Assembly: GCF_002252475.1 (NCBI RefSeq)
Contig: NZ_NNRK01000029.1
Location: forward strand, 186,001 to 250,000
DNA from: Brucella rhizosphaerae
GTDB taxonomy: Bacteria; Pseudomonadota; Alphaproteobacteria; Rhizobiales; Rhizobiaceae
DNA: 64,000 nucleotides
Direction of reading: 5' to 3'
The notes beneath the pieces were generated by a model. The model ran no database searches, was not told the DNA's origin, and saw only the letters and a program-made list of their open reading frames with translations. This document shows positions 7,938-16,394 of this stretch, in pieces. The number at the start of each line of letters is the position of its first letter. The first letter of the stretch is position 1. The position numbers and the translations under genes are program-made.

Positions 7938-9173
7938 ATGACAGGACAAGATGCCAATGGCACGATCCTCAAGCGCGCTGTCACACAAAACCATATGCTT
8001 TCGCGCGATGGCATTTCCGAAAGACTGTTCGCGTGGCTCTTCAAGGGATTAGTCTACCCGCAAATATGGGAAGACCCCGAAGTGGATATGACCGCGCTTG
8101 CGATTAAGCCCGGTGATCGCATCGTGACTATTGCTTCAGGCGGCTGCAACGCTCTCTCTTATCTTACGGCTGACCCAGCTTCTGTTGAGGCTGTCGATCT
8201 CAACAGCGCCCACGTTGCCTTCAACCGCCTCAAACTTGGTGCTCTGAAGCATCTTCCCGATTACGCCAGCTTCTATCGCTTTTATGGCAAAGCCGACGAC
8301 AAGGCCAACCTGGCTGCTTATCAGCGCTTTATCCGTCCGCATCTTGATGGCGAAAGTCGGGCCTACTGGGAAAAGCGCAAATGGAGCGGTCGCCAGCGCA
8401 TCTCGATTTTCTCGCGTGATCTTTATCGTCACGGACTTTTAGGCGTCTTCATCGGCATGGGCCATCGCGTGGCTCGTCTCTATGGTATCGACCCGCGTGA
8501 CATCCTCAAGTCCAGGACGATGGAAGAACAGCGCACTTACTTCGACACCGCCCTCGCCCCGCTTTTCGAAAAGCGTATGGTGCGCTGGGCAACAGCGCGC
8601 AAATCATCTCTGTTTGGCCTCGGCATTCCACCTCAGCAATATGATGCGCTGGCAACCGCCGGAAACGGCGACATGGCGTTCGTCCTGCGCGCCCGGCTTG
8701 AGAAACTTGCCTGTGCATTTCCTCTCACTGAGAACTATTTTGCCTGGCAGGCTTTCGGCCGCGGTTATAGCGGCGATGAAGAGGCTGGCCCCTTGCCGCC
8801 TTACCTCTCAAGGTCAAACTTCGACACCGTTCGCGCCCGCGTTGATCGCATGACTGTGCGTAATGCCAATTACACGGAATTCCTCAGTCAGAAGCCAGCC
8901 GGGTCGGTGGACCGCTTCGTCCTGCTTGACGCACAAGACTGGATGAATGACGCACAGCTTAATGCACTCTGGAGCGAAATTAGCCGAACTGCTGCTCCGG
9001 GCGCACGTGTCATCTTCCGGACTGCTGCGGAACCGAGCCTGCTACCTGGCCGGATAGATCCATCGATCCTTGAACACTGGCACTATCGCGAGGAAGAATC
9101 CCGTCTGCTGCATGATCGCGACCGCTCTTCCATCTATGGCGGCTTTCACCTCTACGTTTTGAAAGGGGCGTGA
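7938..9173 (+). CDS. btaA: S-adenosylmethionine:diacylglycerol 3-amino-3-carboxypropyltransferase BtaA
   Basis: First step of betaine-lipid synthesis: transfers the 3-amino-3-carboxypropyl group of SAM to diacylglycerol, giving diacylglyceryl homoserine. The 411-residue protein belongs to the DUF3419 family; IVTIASGGCNALSYL (about residues 62-76) is the SAM-binding loop, followed by VEAVDLN (about 83-89), and conserved WxKRKW and LLDAQDWM blocks. I start at ATG 7938 (MTGQDANGT), preceded by GGGGAG, instead of at the frame opening at 7884. btaB follows after one base. A PhoB box precedes the operon, so phosphate starvation is the expected inducer. The product replaces phospholipid when phosphate is scarce. 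Confidence 0.9.
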   Translation: MTGQDANGTILKRAVTQNHMLSRDGISERLFAWLFKGLVYPQIWEDPEVDMTALAIKPGDRIVTIASGGCNALSYLTADPASVEAVDLNSAHVAFNRLKLGALKHLPDYASFYRFYGKADDKANLAAYQRFIRPHLDGESRAYWEKRKWSGRQRISIFSRDLYRHGLLGVFIGMGHRVARLYGIDPRDILKSRTMEEQRTYFDTALAPLFEKRMVRWATARKSSLFGLGIPPQQYDALATAGNGDMAFVLRARLEKLACAFPLTENYFAWQAFGRGYSGDEEAGPLPPYLSRSNFDTVRARVDRMTVRNANYTEFLSQKPAGSVDRFVLLDAQDWMNDAQLNALWSEISRTAAPGARVIFRTAAEPSLLPGRIDPSILEHWHYREEESRLLHDRDRSSIYGGFHLYVLKGA

Positions 9174-9174
9174 C

Positions 9175-9867
9175 ATGTCTGCCAATCCCCGACGATTCCC
9201 GGGCCAGGCTCAAGGTATCGACCACGCCAGCCTGATGGACAGGGTCTATCGGCGGCAGCGCCATTTCTACGATGCCACACGCAAGTATTATCTTTTGGGC
9301 CGCGATCCGATGATTGCGGGATTAAATGTACCGGCAGGCGGCAATGTGCTCGAAATCGGCTGTGGTACAGGGCGCAATCTCGTCAAAGCCGCAGAGAGCT
9401 ATCCGGACTCGTTACTTTTCGGCATCGATATTTCAGCCGAAATGCTGGAAACCGCGCATCAGGCAGCAAAGCGTGCTGGCATTGCAGACCGCACCAGACT
9501 TGAACGGGCCGACGCCACACATTTTGATCCTGCTGCCCTCTTTGGCCAAAGCAGCTTTGACCGTATCTTCATTTCGTATGCGGTTTCGATGATACCGCAA
9601 TGGCAGTCGGTTATTCAGGAAAGCATCCGTCATTTAAAACCCGGCGGCGAGTTGCATATAGTCGACTTTGGCGATCAGAAGAGACTGCCATACGTCTTCA
9701 AAAAAGCACTTTTCAAATGGCTTGAATGGTTTCATGTCACGCCGCGCGATGATCTCTTCAATGTCGCAGAGAGGCAGGCGTCAGAACAAAGTGCCACTGT
9801 CGAGCGAAAAACTCTGCATCGCGGCTTTGCCTGGATAGCCGTCATTCGTGCCGAAAATGCCGGGTAG
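9175..9867 (+). CDS. btaB: Diacylglyceryl homoserine N-methyltransferase BtaB
   Basis: Second and last step of DGTS formation: three SAM-dependent N-methylations of diacylglyceryl homoserine. The 230-residue class I methyltransferase has motif I VLEIGCGTGRN (about residues 58-68), the acidic GIDIS (83-87) and a post-motif LKPGGELHIVDFG. Its ATG follows the btaA stop by one base, so expression is coupled. On sequence alone it could be a generic methyltransferase, but the tight btaA linkage and the RQRHFYDATRKYYLLGRD N-terminus make BtaB the best call. Confidence 0.88.
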   Translation: MSANPRRFPGQAQGIDHASLMDRVYRRQRHFYDATRKYYLLGRDPMIAGLNVPAGGNVLEIGCGTGRNLVKAAESYPDSLLFGIDISAEMLETAHQAAKRAGIADRTRLERADATHFDPAALFGQSSFDRIFISYAVSMIPQWQSVIQESIRHLKPGGELHIVDFGDQKRLPYVFKKALFKWLEWFHVTPRDDLFNVAERQASEQSATVERKTLHRGFAWIAVIRAENAG

Positions 9868-10044
9868 ATTGAAGCTTACCTTCACGTGACCATGCGGCAA
9901 CCAAAGCCTTCGAGGCCGAAAACAACATTCAAACCGGTGCGACACAATCTATTGTCGGCAAAGTTTTGCCAGCATAACTGATGACGTTGGCATCCGGATC
10001 GCGTAACCGTTGTTAAGATTGATTCGCGACACCGGGACCACTGT

Positions 10045-10878
10045 ATGAACCGTCTGGCCAACCGCAGCATTCTTGCCCTTGGCGTTTTCCTTCTGTCTGC
10101 TTGTACGACAGTGGATTACGACTTCTCCGATGTGAAAAAGTCCGGCAACTCGATGCAGCAGATGGCGCGGCCATCCGGTGCTGTCAACGCGCCACGTTTC
10201 GGTGACCGCAAGCCGTTTGAGTGGACCGGCAGAACGCCTTGGCATTATCCAATCCACGGCACGGATGTCTCCAAATATCAGGTCGATGTAGACTGGAGCG
10301 CAGTGCGACGGAGTGGCATTTCATTCGTCTTCATCAAGGCAACCGAGGGCGGCGATCGCTTCGACGACCGCTTCACAGAACACTGGAACGGCGCGAAACA
10401 AGCCGGCATTCCACGCAGTGCCTATCACTTCTATTATTTCTGTCGTCCGGCCATTGAGCAGGCACGCTGGTACATCCAGAATGTGCCACGTGATCCGGGC
10501 GCATTGCCGCCCGTTCTCGACATGGAATGGAACGCCCAGTCGCCGAGCTGCAAGCTGAGACCAAATGCTGTCATCGTCCGCAAGGAAATGAAGATTTTCC
10601 TCGATGCGATTGAAAGACATTACGGCAAGCGTCCGATTATTTACACAACAGTCGATTTCTTCGACGAAAATGATCTGAACCAGCTGCGCGAATATCCATT
10701 CTGGTTGCGCTCGACTGCGGGGCATCCGACGGAAAAATATGGTCCGCATCCCTGGACGTTCTGGCAATATACCGGAACGGGCACCATTCCAGGTATTAAG
10801 GGTGACGCAGATATAAATGTCTTTGCCGGTAGCGCGGGCGCTTGGAAAAAGTGGCTGGAAAGCAACAAGGTCCGTTAA
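10045..10878 (+). CDS. GH25 lysozyme-like lipoprotein
   Basis: Muramidase of glycoside hydrolase family 25, hydrolysing peptidoglycan in the periplasm. A lipoprotein signal with lipobox LLSAC (Cys20) is followed by a 45-residue linker and the GH25 barrel from about residue 70. GTDVSKYQ gives the first acidic residue (D74), and LDMEW provides D159 and E161, the expected catalytic acids; FWQYTGTG near the C-terminus is also typical. It stands between btaB and a lytic transglycosylase gene in the same orientation, separated from each by more than 100 bases, so it probably has its own promoter. Confidence 0.88.
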   Translation: MNRLANRSILALGVFLLSACTTVDYDFSDVKKSGNSMQQMARPSGAVNAPRFGDRKPFEWTGRTPWHYPIHGTDVSKYQVDVDWSAVRRSGISFVFIKATEGGDRFDDRFTEHWNGAKQAGIPRSAYHFYYFCRPAIEQARWYIQNVPRDPGALPPVLDMEWNAQSPSCKLRPNAVIVRKEMKIFLDAIERHYGKRPIIYTTVDFFDENDLNQLREYPFWLRSTAGHPTEKYGPHPWTFWQYTGTGTIPGIKGDADINVFAGSAGAWKKWLESNKVR

Positions 10879-10992
10879 CTCTTCGTTAATTGGGTGCTCA
10901 CACCAAGTTTTGCTTCATTTCCGGTGCGTGATGAGGCAATAGCTAAAAAAACCCGACGGGGAGACCTCCCCCTCTGAATTGTGAGTTTTTCG

Positions 10993-12237
10993 ATGAAAAT
11001 TATAGCTTCAGTGATGGCTACTGCCTTGCTGGCATCGACTGTAATATCTGGTGCCCAATCTGACGCAAAGGCCTCCGGTTCTCCCGCACTGGCAGCCAGC
11101 GCCGACAGTACCATCAACTTGCCGAAGCCAGAATGTGAAACTGACTATGGTCAGTGGATGGACAATCTGACCAAGGAATCCCGCGAAGCAGGTGTTGGCG
11201 AAAAGGGAATTGCTGAGCTGCATAAGGCGTCGCTCGAACAGAGAGTTCTTGATCGCGACCGCAAGCAGACCGTCTTCAATCTGACCTTCACTGAGTTTTC
11301 CAGGCGCCTCATCTCGGAAGCGCGCCTGAAGAATGGTCAGAGCAATCTGGTCAAATATGCCGATGTCTTCAAGAAAGTCGAAGACACCTATGGCGTACCG
11401 GGCCCGGTACTTGCCGCTTTTTGGGGTTTAGAAACCGACTACGGCGCTATTCAGGGTGATTTTGACACGCTCAATGCACTCGTGACGCTTTCTTATGACT
11501 GTCGCCGTCCGGATCTTTTCCGTCCGCAGCTGATCGCTCTTCTCAAGCTTTTCGATACCGGTGTTGTCGATGCTGCCACAACGGGCGCATGGGCTGGCGA
11601 AATCGGCATGATGCAGCTTCTGCCCAAAGATTATCTGGAGCGCGGCGTCGACGGAGACGGCGACGGCAAGGTCGATCTGAAGAACAGTGTTCCCGATGCA
11701 ATGATGACCGCTGGCCGTATGATTTCCGAACTTGGCTGGAAGCGTGGCGAGCCGTGGCTCGAAGAAGTACGCGTCACCAAGGATTTGCCTTGGGAAGAAT
11801 CCATCCGCACCAATCGCAAGCCACATTCATGGTGGGCTGAGCAAGGTGTGGTCGGGCTTAAGGGCCCACTGGGTCCGGATGACGGCGACGCATCGCTTCT
11901 GCTGCCACTGGGTCGCAAAGGTCCTGCTTTCCTGTCCTATCCGAATTTCGATATTTTCGTGGAATGGAACAAGTCGATCGTATACGCGACGACGGCCGCC
12001 TATTTCTCCACCCGCCTTGCTGGTGCTCCAGCCTTCAATCCCGGCAATCCTGATCAGGGTTTGACGCAGGAACAGATGAAGGAACTGCAGACCAAGCTTC
12101 AGGCTCGCGGCTACGAGATGGGCAAGATCGACGGCGTATTCGGCGTGCTGACACGCGATGCCGTTCGCACCGAACAGTTGCGTCTCGGAATCCCTGCCGA
12201 TTCATGGCCAACGCCTGAACTGCTTGAAAAGCTCTAG
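10993..12237 (+). CDS. MltB-type lytic murein transglycosylase with PG-binding domain
   Basis: Periplasmic lytic transglycosylase of the SLT_2 family. From ATG 10993 the 414-residue product has a signal peptide (MKIIASVMATALLASTVISG), the catalytic domain from about residue 50 to 340 with catalytic E147 in FWGLETDYG, and a C-terminal PG_binding_1 repeat (LQARGYEMGKIDGVFGVLTR). WAGEIGMMQLLPKDY and the YPNFDIFVEWNKS block are typical. A GTG 12 bases upstream (10981) is an alternative start closer to the GGGGAG at about 10959; I prefer the ATG for its signal peptide. No lipobox is present, unlike E. coli MltB. Confidence 0.9.
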   Translation: MKIIASVMATALLASTVISGAQSDAKASGSPALAASADSTINLPKPECETDYGQWMDNLTKESREAGVGEKGIAELHKASLEQRVLDRDRKQTVFNLTFTEFSRRLISEARLKNGQSNLVKYADVFKKVEDTYGVPGPVLAAFWGLETDYGAIQGDFDTLNALVTLSYDCRRPDLFRPQLIALLKLFDTGVVDAATTGAWAGEIGMMQLLPKDYLERGVDGDGDGKVDLKNSVPDAMMTAGRMISELGWKRGEPWLEEVRVTKDLPWEESIRTNRKPHSWWAEQGVVGLKGPLGPDDGDASLLLPLGRKGPAFLSYPNFDIFVEWNKSIVYATTAAYFSTRLAGAPAFNPGNPDQGLTQEQMKELQTKLQARGYEMGKIDGVFGVLTRDAVRTEQLRLGIPADSWPTPELLEKL

Positions 12238-12306
12238 TGGATTGAATTTGACATCTGTCCCACGCCTGTGACCGAGCGATGCAAATGTCGGAATAAGACT
12301 ACCAGA

Positions 12307-12351
12307 ACATGTCTCCCAAAAACGGAAACTCGTTTTGGGATCAAGACAGGC
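12307..12351. repeat. Dispersed palindrome, family B
   Basis: ACATGTCTCCCAAAAACGG ... CGTTTTGGGATCAAGACAGG is an imperfect inverted repeat closely resembling the copy at 53643-53687. It lies between convergent-free flanks downstream of the mltB-like gene. Confidence 0.6.
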
Positions 12352-12420
12352 TTAAAAACCAATAGCTAAAGCGCATCGCATGAATACTATGAAACGCGAA
12401 CGCTTTAGATAGAATCGATC

Positions 12421-12448
12421 AAAGGCGCGGACCACCCTCCGCGCCTTT
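12421..12448 (+). terminator. Terminator of the mltB-like gene
   Basis: AAAGGCGCGG and CCGCGCCTTT form a perfect 10-bp stem around an 8-base loop. The following sequence is only moderately T-rich (CAACTTTTG). Confidence 0.6.
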
Positions 12449-12474
12449 CAACTTTTGCAAGTTATTCAAGCGCC

Positions 12475-13410
12475 ATGATCTCTACCCTCATTATCGTTCT
12501 GCCCGTCTTCGCCCTCATCTTTTCCGGTTGGGGTGCATTCAAGCTGAAGATATTAGGACCGCACGCAATCACTGAGCTTAATCGCTTCGTGGTCTATCTG
12601 GCCTTGCCGGCCCTGCTCTTCGATATCATGGCCAATACCCATGGCAGTGATTTGTGGCAGCCCGGATTTATCAGCGTCTTTCTGCTGAGCAGCGCCATAG
12701 CCTTCGCCCTGCCCTTTATCATCCGTCTGCGTGGTAAATTATCTCTGGCTGACAATGCACTTGATGGACTAAACGCTGCCTACCCCAATACGGGCTATAT
12801 GGGCATTCCGCTTTCTATGATCGCTTTTGGCTCAGGCGTTCTCGCTGCAACGACAATTTCCATCATCATTACCGTCTGCGTGACCTTTGCCTTTGCGATC
12901 ATCCTGATCGAAATCGGCATGCAGACCGAAAAGAAGCCGCTGCGTCTTGTCTGGAAAGTCGCACGATCCCTGATCCGCAATCCGCTGCTCTTTGCGCCTG
13001 CACTGGGAACACTTGTGTCATTCTCTGGCTTGACCATCCCTGCACCTGCAGAAACCTTTCTGAAAATGCTTGGTGGCGCAGCGTCGCCTTGTGCACTTGT
13101 GGCGCTTGGCCTTTTTCTCGCACAACCGCGCGAGATCGAGCGTGACAGCGTCAATGCAATCGCTTTCCTCGTATCAGTCAAACTGATCATCATGCCATTG
13201 GCAACGTGGTTGCTCGCGATCTACGTCTTTGGGCTACCGCCACATCTGGCGCAGAGCGCGACACTGCTTGCAGCACTCCCCGCAGGCACAGGTCCCTTCA
13301 TGCTTGCAGAACATTACCGTCGCGAAGCCGCCATTACGTCCAATGTCATCCTCTATTCGACAGTTCTATCGGTGTTCACCCTGTCAGGATTCCTCGCTTT
13401 AATTCGCTAA
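12475..13410 (+). CDS. AEC-family (auxin efflux carrier-like) transporter
   Basis: Inner-membrane permease of the AEC/BART group, substrate unknown; bacterial members often carry organic acids or amino acids. The 311-residue protein has about ten hydrophobic segments in two halves. LNRFVVYLALPALLFDIMA and NTGYMGIPLSMIAFG are the conserved N-terminal blocks, and the C-terminal half has the LAQSATLLAALPAGTGPFMLAEHY motif. It stands alone; no ribosome site better than weak is seen before the ATG. Neighbouring genes give no clue to the substrate. Confidence 0.88.
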   Translation: MISTLIIVLPVFALIFSGWGAFKLKILGPHAITELNRFVVYLALPALLFDIMANTHGSDLWQPGFISVFLLSSAIAFALPFIIRLRGKLSLADNALDGLNAAYPNTGYMGIPLSMIAFGSGVLAATTISIIITVCVTFAFAIILIEIGMQTEKKPLRLVWKVARSLIRNPLLFAPALGTLVSFSGLTIPAPAETFLKMLGGAASPCALVALGLFLAQPREIERDSVNAIAFLVSVKLIIMPLATWLLAIYVFGLPPHLAQSATLLAALPAGTGPFMLAEHYRREAAITSNVILYSTVLSVFTLSGFLALIR

Positions 13411-13664
13411 ACGAAGAGGCAAAAAGCCAATTCTTCGGTTCAAGCCGGGCCAAAATTGGCGCTTTCGTGGCATTTTCATGAAATGTGAACAAATTTTTAC
13501 AGTCAAAAATTTCAATGACTTAGCTGGTAAACAAAAGGTTTTTTTCCCTATCACCGCTTATTGCAGTACGAAATGTTCTTTTGTTTAGACCAATTTGCGC
13601 TTAGATTCCGGTTCTCTACCAGCGCGTACCCGGCCTCGTCGGGTGCATATAAGGAGACAGACCA

Positions 13665-13751
13665 ATGGGACTTACGCGATCTCTGAATGTCCTCATGATC
13701 TGTGCAGCATTCGCATTTGTTGCAGCGTTGATAGCAGGCGTTATTCCCTGA
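13665..13751 (+). CDS. 28-residue single-span membrane peptide
   Basis: A tiny gene with a strong ribosome site, AAGGAGA, 7 bases before the ATG. The product begins MGLTRSLN and continues with about 19 uniformly hydrophobic residues (VLMICAAFAFVAALIAGVI) to a terminal Pro, so it is a predicted one-pass inner-membrane peptide with a basic N-terminus. It is followed at 13827 by a good intrinsic terminator shared with metF on the other strand, which supports a separate short transcript. No function is known to me. Confidence 0.6.
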   Translation: MGLTRSLNVLMICAAFAFVAALIAGVIP

Positions 13752-13826
13752 ATTGGGATAGCCAAGCCATTAAGGCGGCATCGGTTCTTGAGGATAGACT
13801 GATCCGTTTTAGAAAAAATTCTAAAG

Positions 13827-13855
13827 AAAAGCCCGGTTTTCAAACCGGGCTTTTT
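13827..13855. terminator. Bidirectional terminator between the small-peptide gene and metF
   Basis: AAAAGCCCGGTTT and AAACCGGGCTTTTT form a stem with T-runs on both strands. It serves the converging 13665-13751 and metF transcripts. Confidence 0.85.
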
Positions 13856-13860
13856 ACATT

Positions 13861-14772
13861 TCAGGCGACCTGGAGAGCCGTTTCCGTATTGGGCCTTATG
13901 CCAATCATATGGCAGATAGCGAACGGCAGATCGGCACGGTTCATCGTATAGAAATGGAAATCCTGTACGCCACGCTCGATCAGGTCCATCACCTGTTCCG
14001 CAGCAATGGCAGCAGCAACAAGCTGATGGGTTTGCGGATCGTTCTCCAACCCCTCAAAGCGTTCAGCAAGCCATGCCGGAATATGCGTGGCCGACCTTGC
14101 GCAGAAGTTTTTCACCTGCTTGAAATTATGGATTGGCAAAACGCCCGGCACGATTGGAATATAAATACCAGCACGGCGCACGCGCTCGACATAACGCTCG
14201 AATAATTCATTATCGAAGAAAAACTGTGTAATGGCGCGGGTCGCACCATTATCAACCTTGCGCTTGAGCATATCGATATCGGTTGCAAAATCCGGGCTTT
14301 CCGGATGCTTTTCCGGATAGGCAGAAACGGAAATATCGAAATCATCGATCTGGCGCAGCCCTGCTACCAGTTCAGCGCTGCTCTGATAGCCGCCCGGCGT
14401 CGAGACATATTTCTCGCCGATGCCCGAGGCAGGGTCCCCACGTAACGCCACAAAGCGTTTCACGCCAAGGGCTGCAAATTCACGCACAACCTCGTCGACT
14501 TCTTCCTTCGTCGCATCCACGCATGTGAGATGCGCAGCCGCATCGACATCAGTCTCTTTCAGAATGCGTGCCACTGTGCGGGTCGTGCGTTCACGCGTGG
14601 AACCGCCCGCGCCATAGGTCACAGACACGAATTTTGGCTTCAATGGCGCAAGGCGCGTCACGGTTTCCCACAGGCGCTGTTCCATTTCTTCCGTCTTGGG
14701 CGGAAAGAACTCGAACGATACGCGGGTGGTCTGGCCGATATCCGATCGGCGGGAAAGACCGTAAAAGCCCAT
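13861..14772 (-). CDS. metF: 5,10-methylenetetrahydrofolate reductase
   Basis: Flavoprotein reducing 5,10-methylene-THF to 5-methyl-THF, the methyl donor for methionine synthesis. The 303-residue protein opens with the conserved SFEFFPPKTEEME (about residues 19-31), then KFVSVTYGAGGSTRERT; ALRGDP and QFFFDNELF follow at the expected positions. Length is usual for the bacterial single-domain enzyme. Its ATG overlaps the stop of the upstream ArsR-methyltransferase gene by one base (TAATG), so the two are translationally coupled, linking metF to a SAM-cycle sensor-like protein. Confidence 0.96.
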   Translation of the reverse strand: MGFYGLSRRSDIGQTTRVSFEFFPPKTEEMEQRLWETVTRLAPLKPKFVSVTYGAGGSTRERTTRTVARILKETDVDAAAHLTCVDATKEEVDEVVREFAALGVKRFVALRGDPASGIGEKYVSTPGGYQSSAELVAGLRQIDDFDISVSAYPEKHPESPDFATDIDMLKRKVDNGATRAITQFFFDNELFERYVERVRRAGIYIPIVPGVLPIHNFKQVKNFCARSATHIPAWLAERFEGLENDPQTHQLVAAAIAAEQVMDLIERGVQDFHFYTMNRADLPFAICHMIGIRPNTETALQVA

Positions 14773-15782
14773 TAGACTGTCTCCGTTATGCTTACACGTT
14801 GCGGCGCTGGATCGGCAATCAGCAAGCGTGGGTCATTGGCAAGCCAAAGCTTGACCGTCAGTCCATCGTCGCCATTTGCAGCCTTTGGCCCCAATTCTGT
14901 CGTCTTGGCAGGTTCAAGCCCTGCATCTTTCATCCATCCCAGCATTTGCTCATCGCTGAAGCCGAGCCTGAGATGCGCATGTTCCTCGCGTAGGAACTCA
15001 AGTTTGTGCGGCGCAAAATCAACGATCAGCAAGCGTCCACCCGGACGAAGCGCACGCGCCGCCTCACGAATTGCTGCGAGCGGATCATCAAGAAAATGCA
15101 AGACCTGATGGATCGTGACCAGATCAAAACTCTCGCGTTCGACGGGTAACGCATAGACGTCGCCCTGCCGCACCTGTGCATTGCCTACCGATGCGAGATC
15201 GAGATTGGCACGTGCCACCGAAAGCATGTCGCGATTGATATCGATGCCCAATCCGCGCACATAAAGCGGTGAGAAAAGCTCCAACAACCGACCTGTGCCC
15301 GTACCGACATCAAGCATGGCCTGAAACTGCCTGTCGCCGATGATGTTTTTAAGCGCTATTTCCACTGCATTTTCGGAAACATGCAGCTTACGAATTTCAT
15401 CCCAGCTACCAGCATTGGCACTGAAATAAGCTGCCGCCTTTTCCTGACGGCTGGATTTAACCTGCGAGAGCCGCTCCATATCGCGTTCAATCAGGGGATC
15501 AGATGCATCGAGCCGCAACAGCAAATTGCGTGCAACTTCACTGCAAAGCGCATTGTCAGACAGCCGGAAATAGGCCCAGGCGCCTTCCTGATAGCGATCA
15601 ATGAGATCAGCTTCGCCCAACAGCTTGAGATGACGCGACACACGCGGCTGCGACTGACCCAGAATTGTGGTCAGGTCCGACACCGTGAGATCACCCTTGG
15701 AAAGAAGCGCAAGGATGCGCAAGCGGCTTGGTTCTGCCACTGCTTTTAACACATCCACCATCTGATCGAGCTGCAAGCGCAA
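14772..15782 (-). CDS. ArsR-type regulator fused to a SAM-dependent methyltransferase
   Basis: An N-terminal winged-helix ArsR/SmtB domain (about residues 5-90, VLKAVAEPSRLRILALL and QSQPRVSRHLKLL recognition helix) is joined to a class I methyltransferase (motif I LDVGTGTGRLLEL, then GIDINRDML and LRPGGRLLIVDF). The start is uncertain: TTG 15782 has GGAG 8 bases upstream; ATG 15761 (MVDVLKAV) is the alternative. The absence of the usual cysteine metal-binding motif in the recognition helix argues against metal sensing. Its coupling to metF suggests that it responds to SAM or S-adenosylhomocysteine; that is an inference. A palindrome 27-46 bases upstream of the start is a plausible autoregulatory site. 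Confidence 0.85.
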   Translation of the reverse strand: MRLQLDQMVDVLKAVAEPSRLRILALLSKGDLTVSDLTTILGQSQPRVSRHLKLLGEADLIDRYQEGAWAYFRLSDNALCSEVARNLLLRLDASDPLIERDMERLSQVKSSRQEKAAAYFSANAGSWDEIRKLHVSENAVEIALKNIIGDRQFQAMLDVGTGTGRLLELFSPLYVRGLGIDINRDMLSVARANLDLASVGNAQVRQGDVYALPVERESFDLVTIHQVLHFLDDPLAAIREAARALRPGGRLLIVDFAPHKLEFLREEHAHLRLGFSDEQMLGWMKDAGLEPAKTTELGPKAANGDDGLTVKLWLANDPRLLIADPAPQRVSITETV

Positions 15783-15808
15783 TTCGCAATCTCCATACAC
15801 TTCTAAAG

Positions 15809-15828
15809 ATATAAAGATATGTTTATAT
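15809..15828. promoter_or_regulatory. Candidate operator of the ArsR-MT/metF operon
   Basis: ATATAAA-GATATG-TTTATAT: two perfect 7-base inverted arms around a 6-base spacer, directly upstream of the ArsR-type gene. Its size and dyad symmetry suit a winged-helix dimer. Which protein binds is not shown by the sequence. Confidence 0.5.
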
Positions 15829-16040
15829 GAAGTGGCGATTACGCGCAAGCGATTTTCGTACTGCGATACACAGCAAAGCTATGCCCCCGATTAAGGAAGG
15901 CGTTTGAGCTGGATAACAACAAGGTTATGATTATTGCGAATCTTGCTTCGAGCGCCCTAACGTATTGAATCTATGCATCGCCCTTTCCGGTATCGATTCT
16001 GGTTTTTGGGCAAATACTACAGCGTGAAAGGAAGACGGCT

Positions 16041-16364
16041 ATGAGTGCAGGCACTGTGCGCCAGAAGGCAATCGCAAAATCTCTCACGCTTTTGCTTCCT
16101 GCGGTCCCCTATTCAGATTCAGAACCAATTCGCGCGGCAGCGCTTGCGCCGCATATGAAAATGCTTCCGCCATCAATTGCCGTATGGCTGGCAACAGTGG
16201 CCCATGTGCGTCACATGCATACCGACTATGACGCGCTGCGCGATGATGGCTACGACAAGGATTCAGCACGTTTCTTTGTGATGGACGCCATCAATTCCAA
16301 ACTGACGGAATGGCGTGCGACACGCCTTGTCACAGCAGATGAGGATGAAGCGGCGGTAATGTAA
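16041..16364 (+). CDS. DUF2293 family protein
   Basis: A 107-residue conserved alphaproteobacterial protein of unknown function. The signature block is PPSIAVWLATVAHVRHMHTDYDALRDDGYDKDSARFF read in pieces at about residues 43-80, giving a His/Tyr/Asp-rich helical domain. The ribosome site AAGGAAG precedes the ATG. No signal peptide or membrane segment. It is divergent from the ArsR-MT operon and convergent with the permease gene that follows. Confidence 0.8.
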   Translation: MSAGTVRQKAIAKSLTLLLPAVPYSDSEPIRAAALAPHMKMLPPSIAVWLATVAHVRHMHTDYDALRDDGYDKDSARFFVMDAINSKLTEWRATRLVTADEDEAAVM

Positions 16365-16394
16365 CCGCCGCCTTCAGAACCATACATTCCGGTT

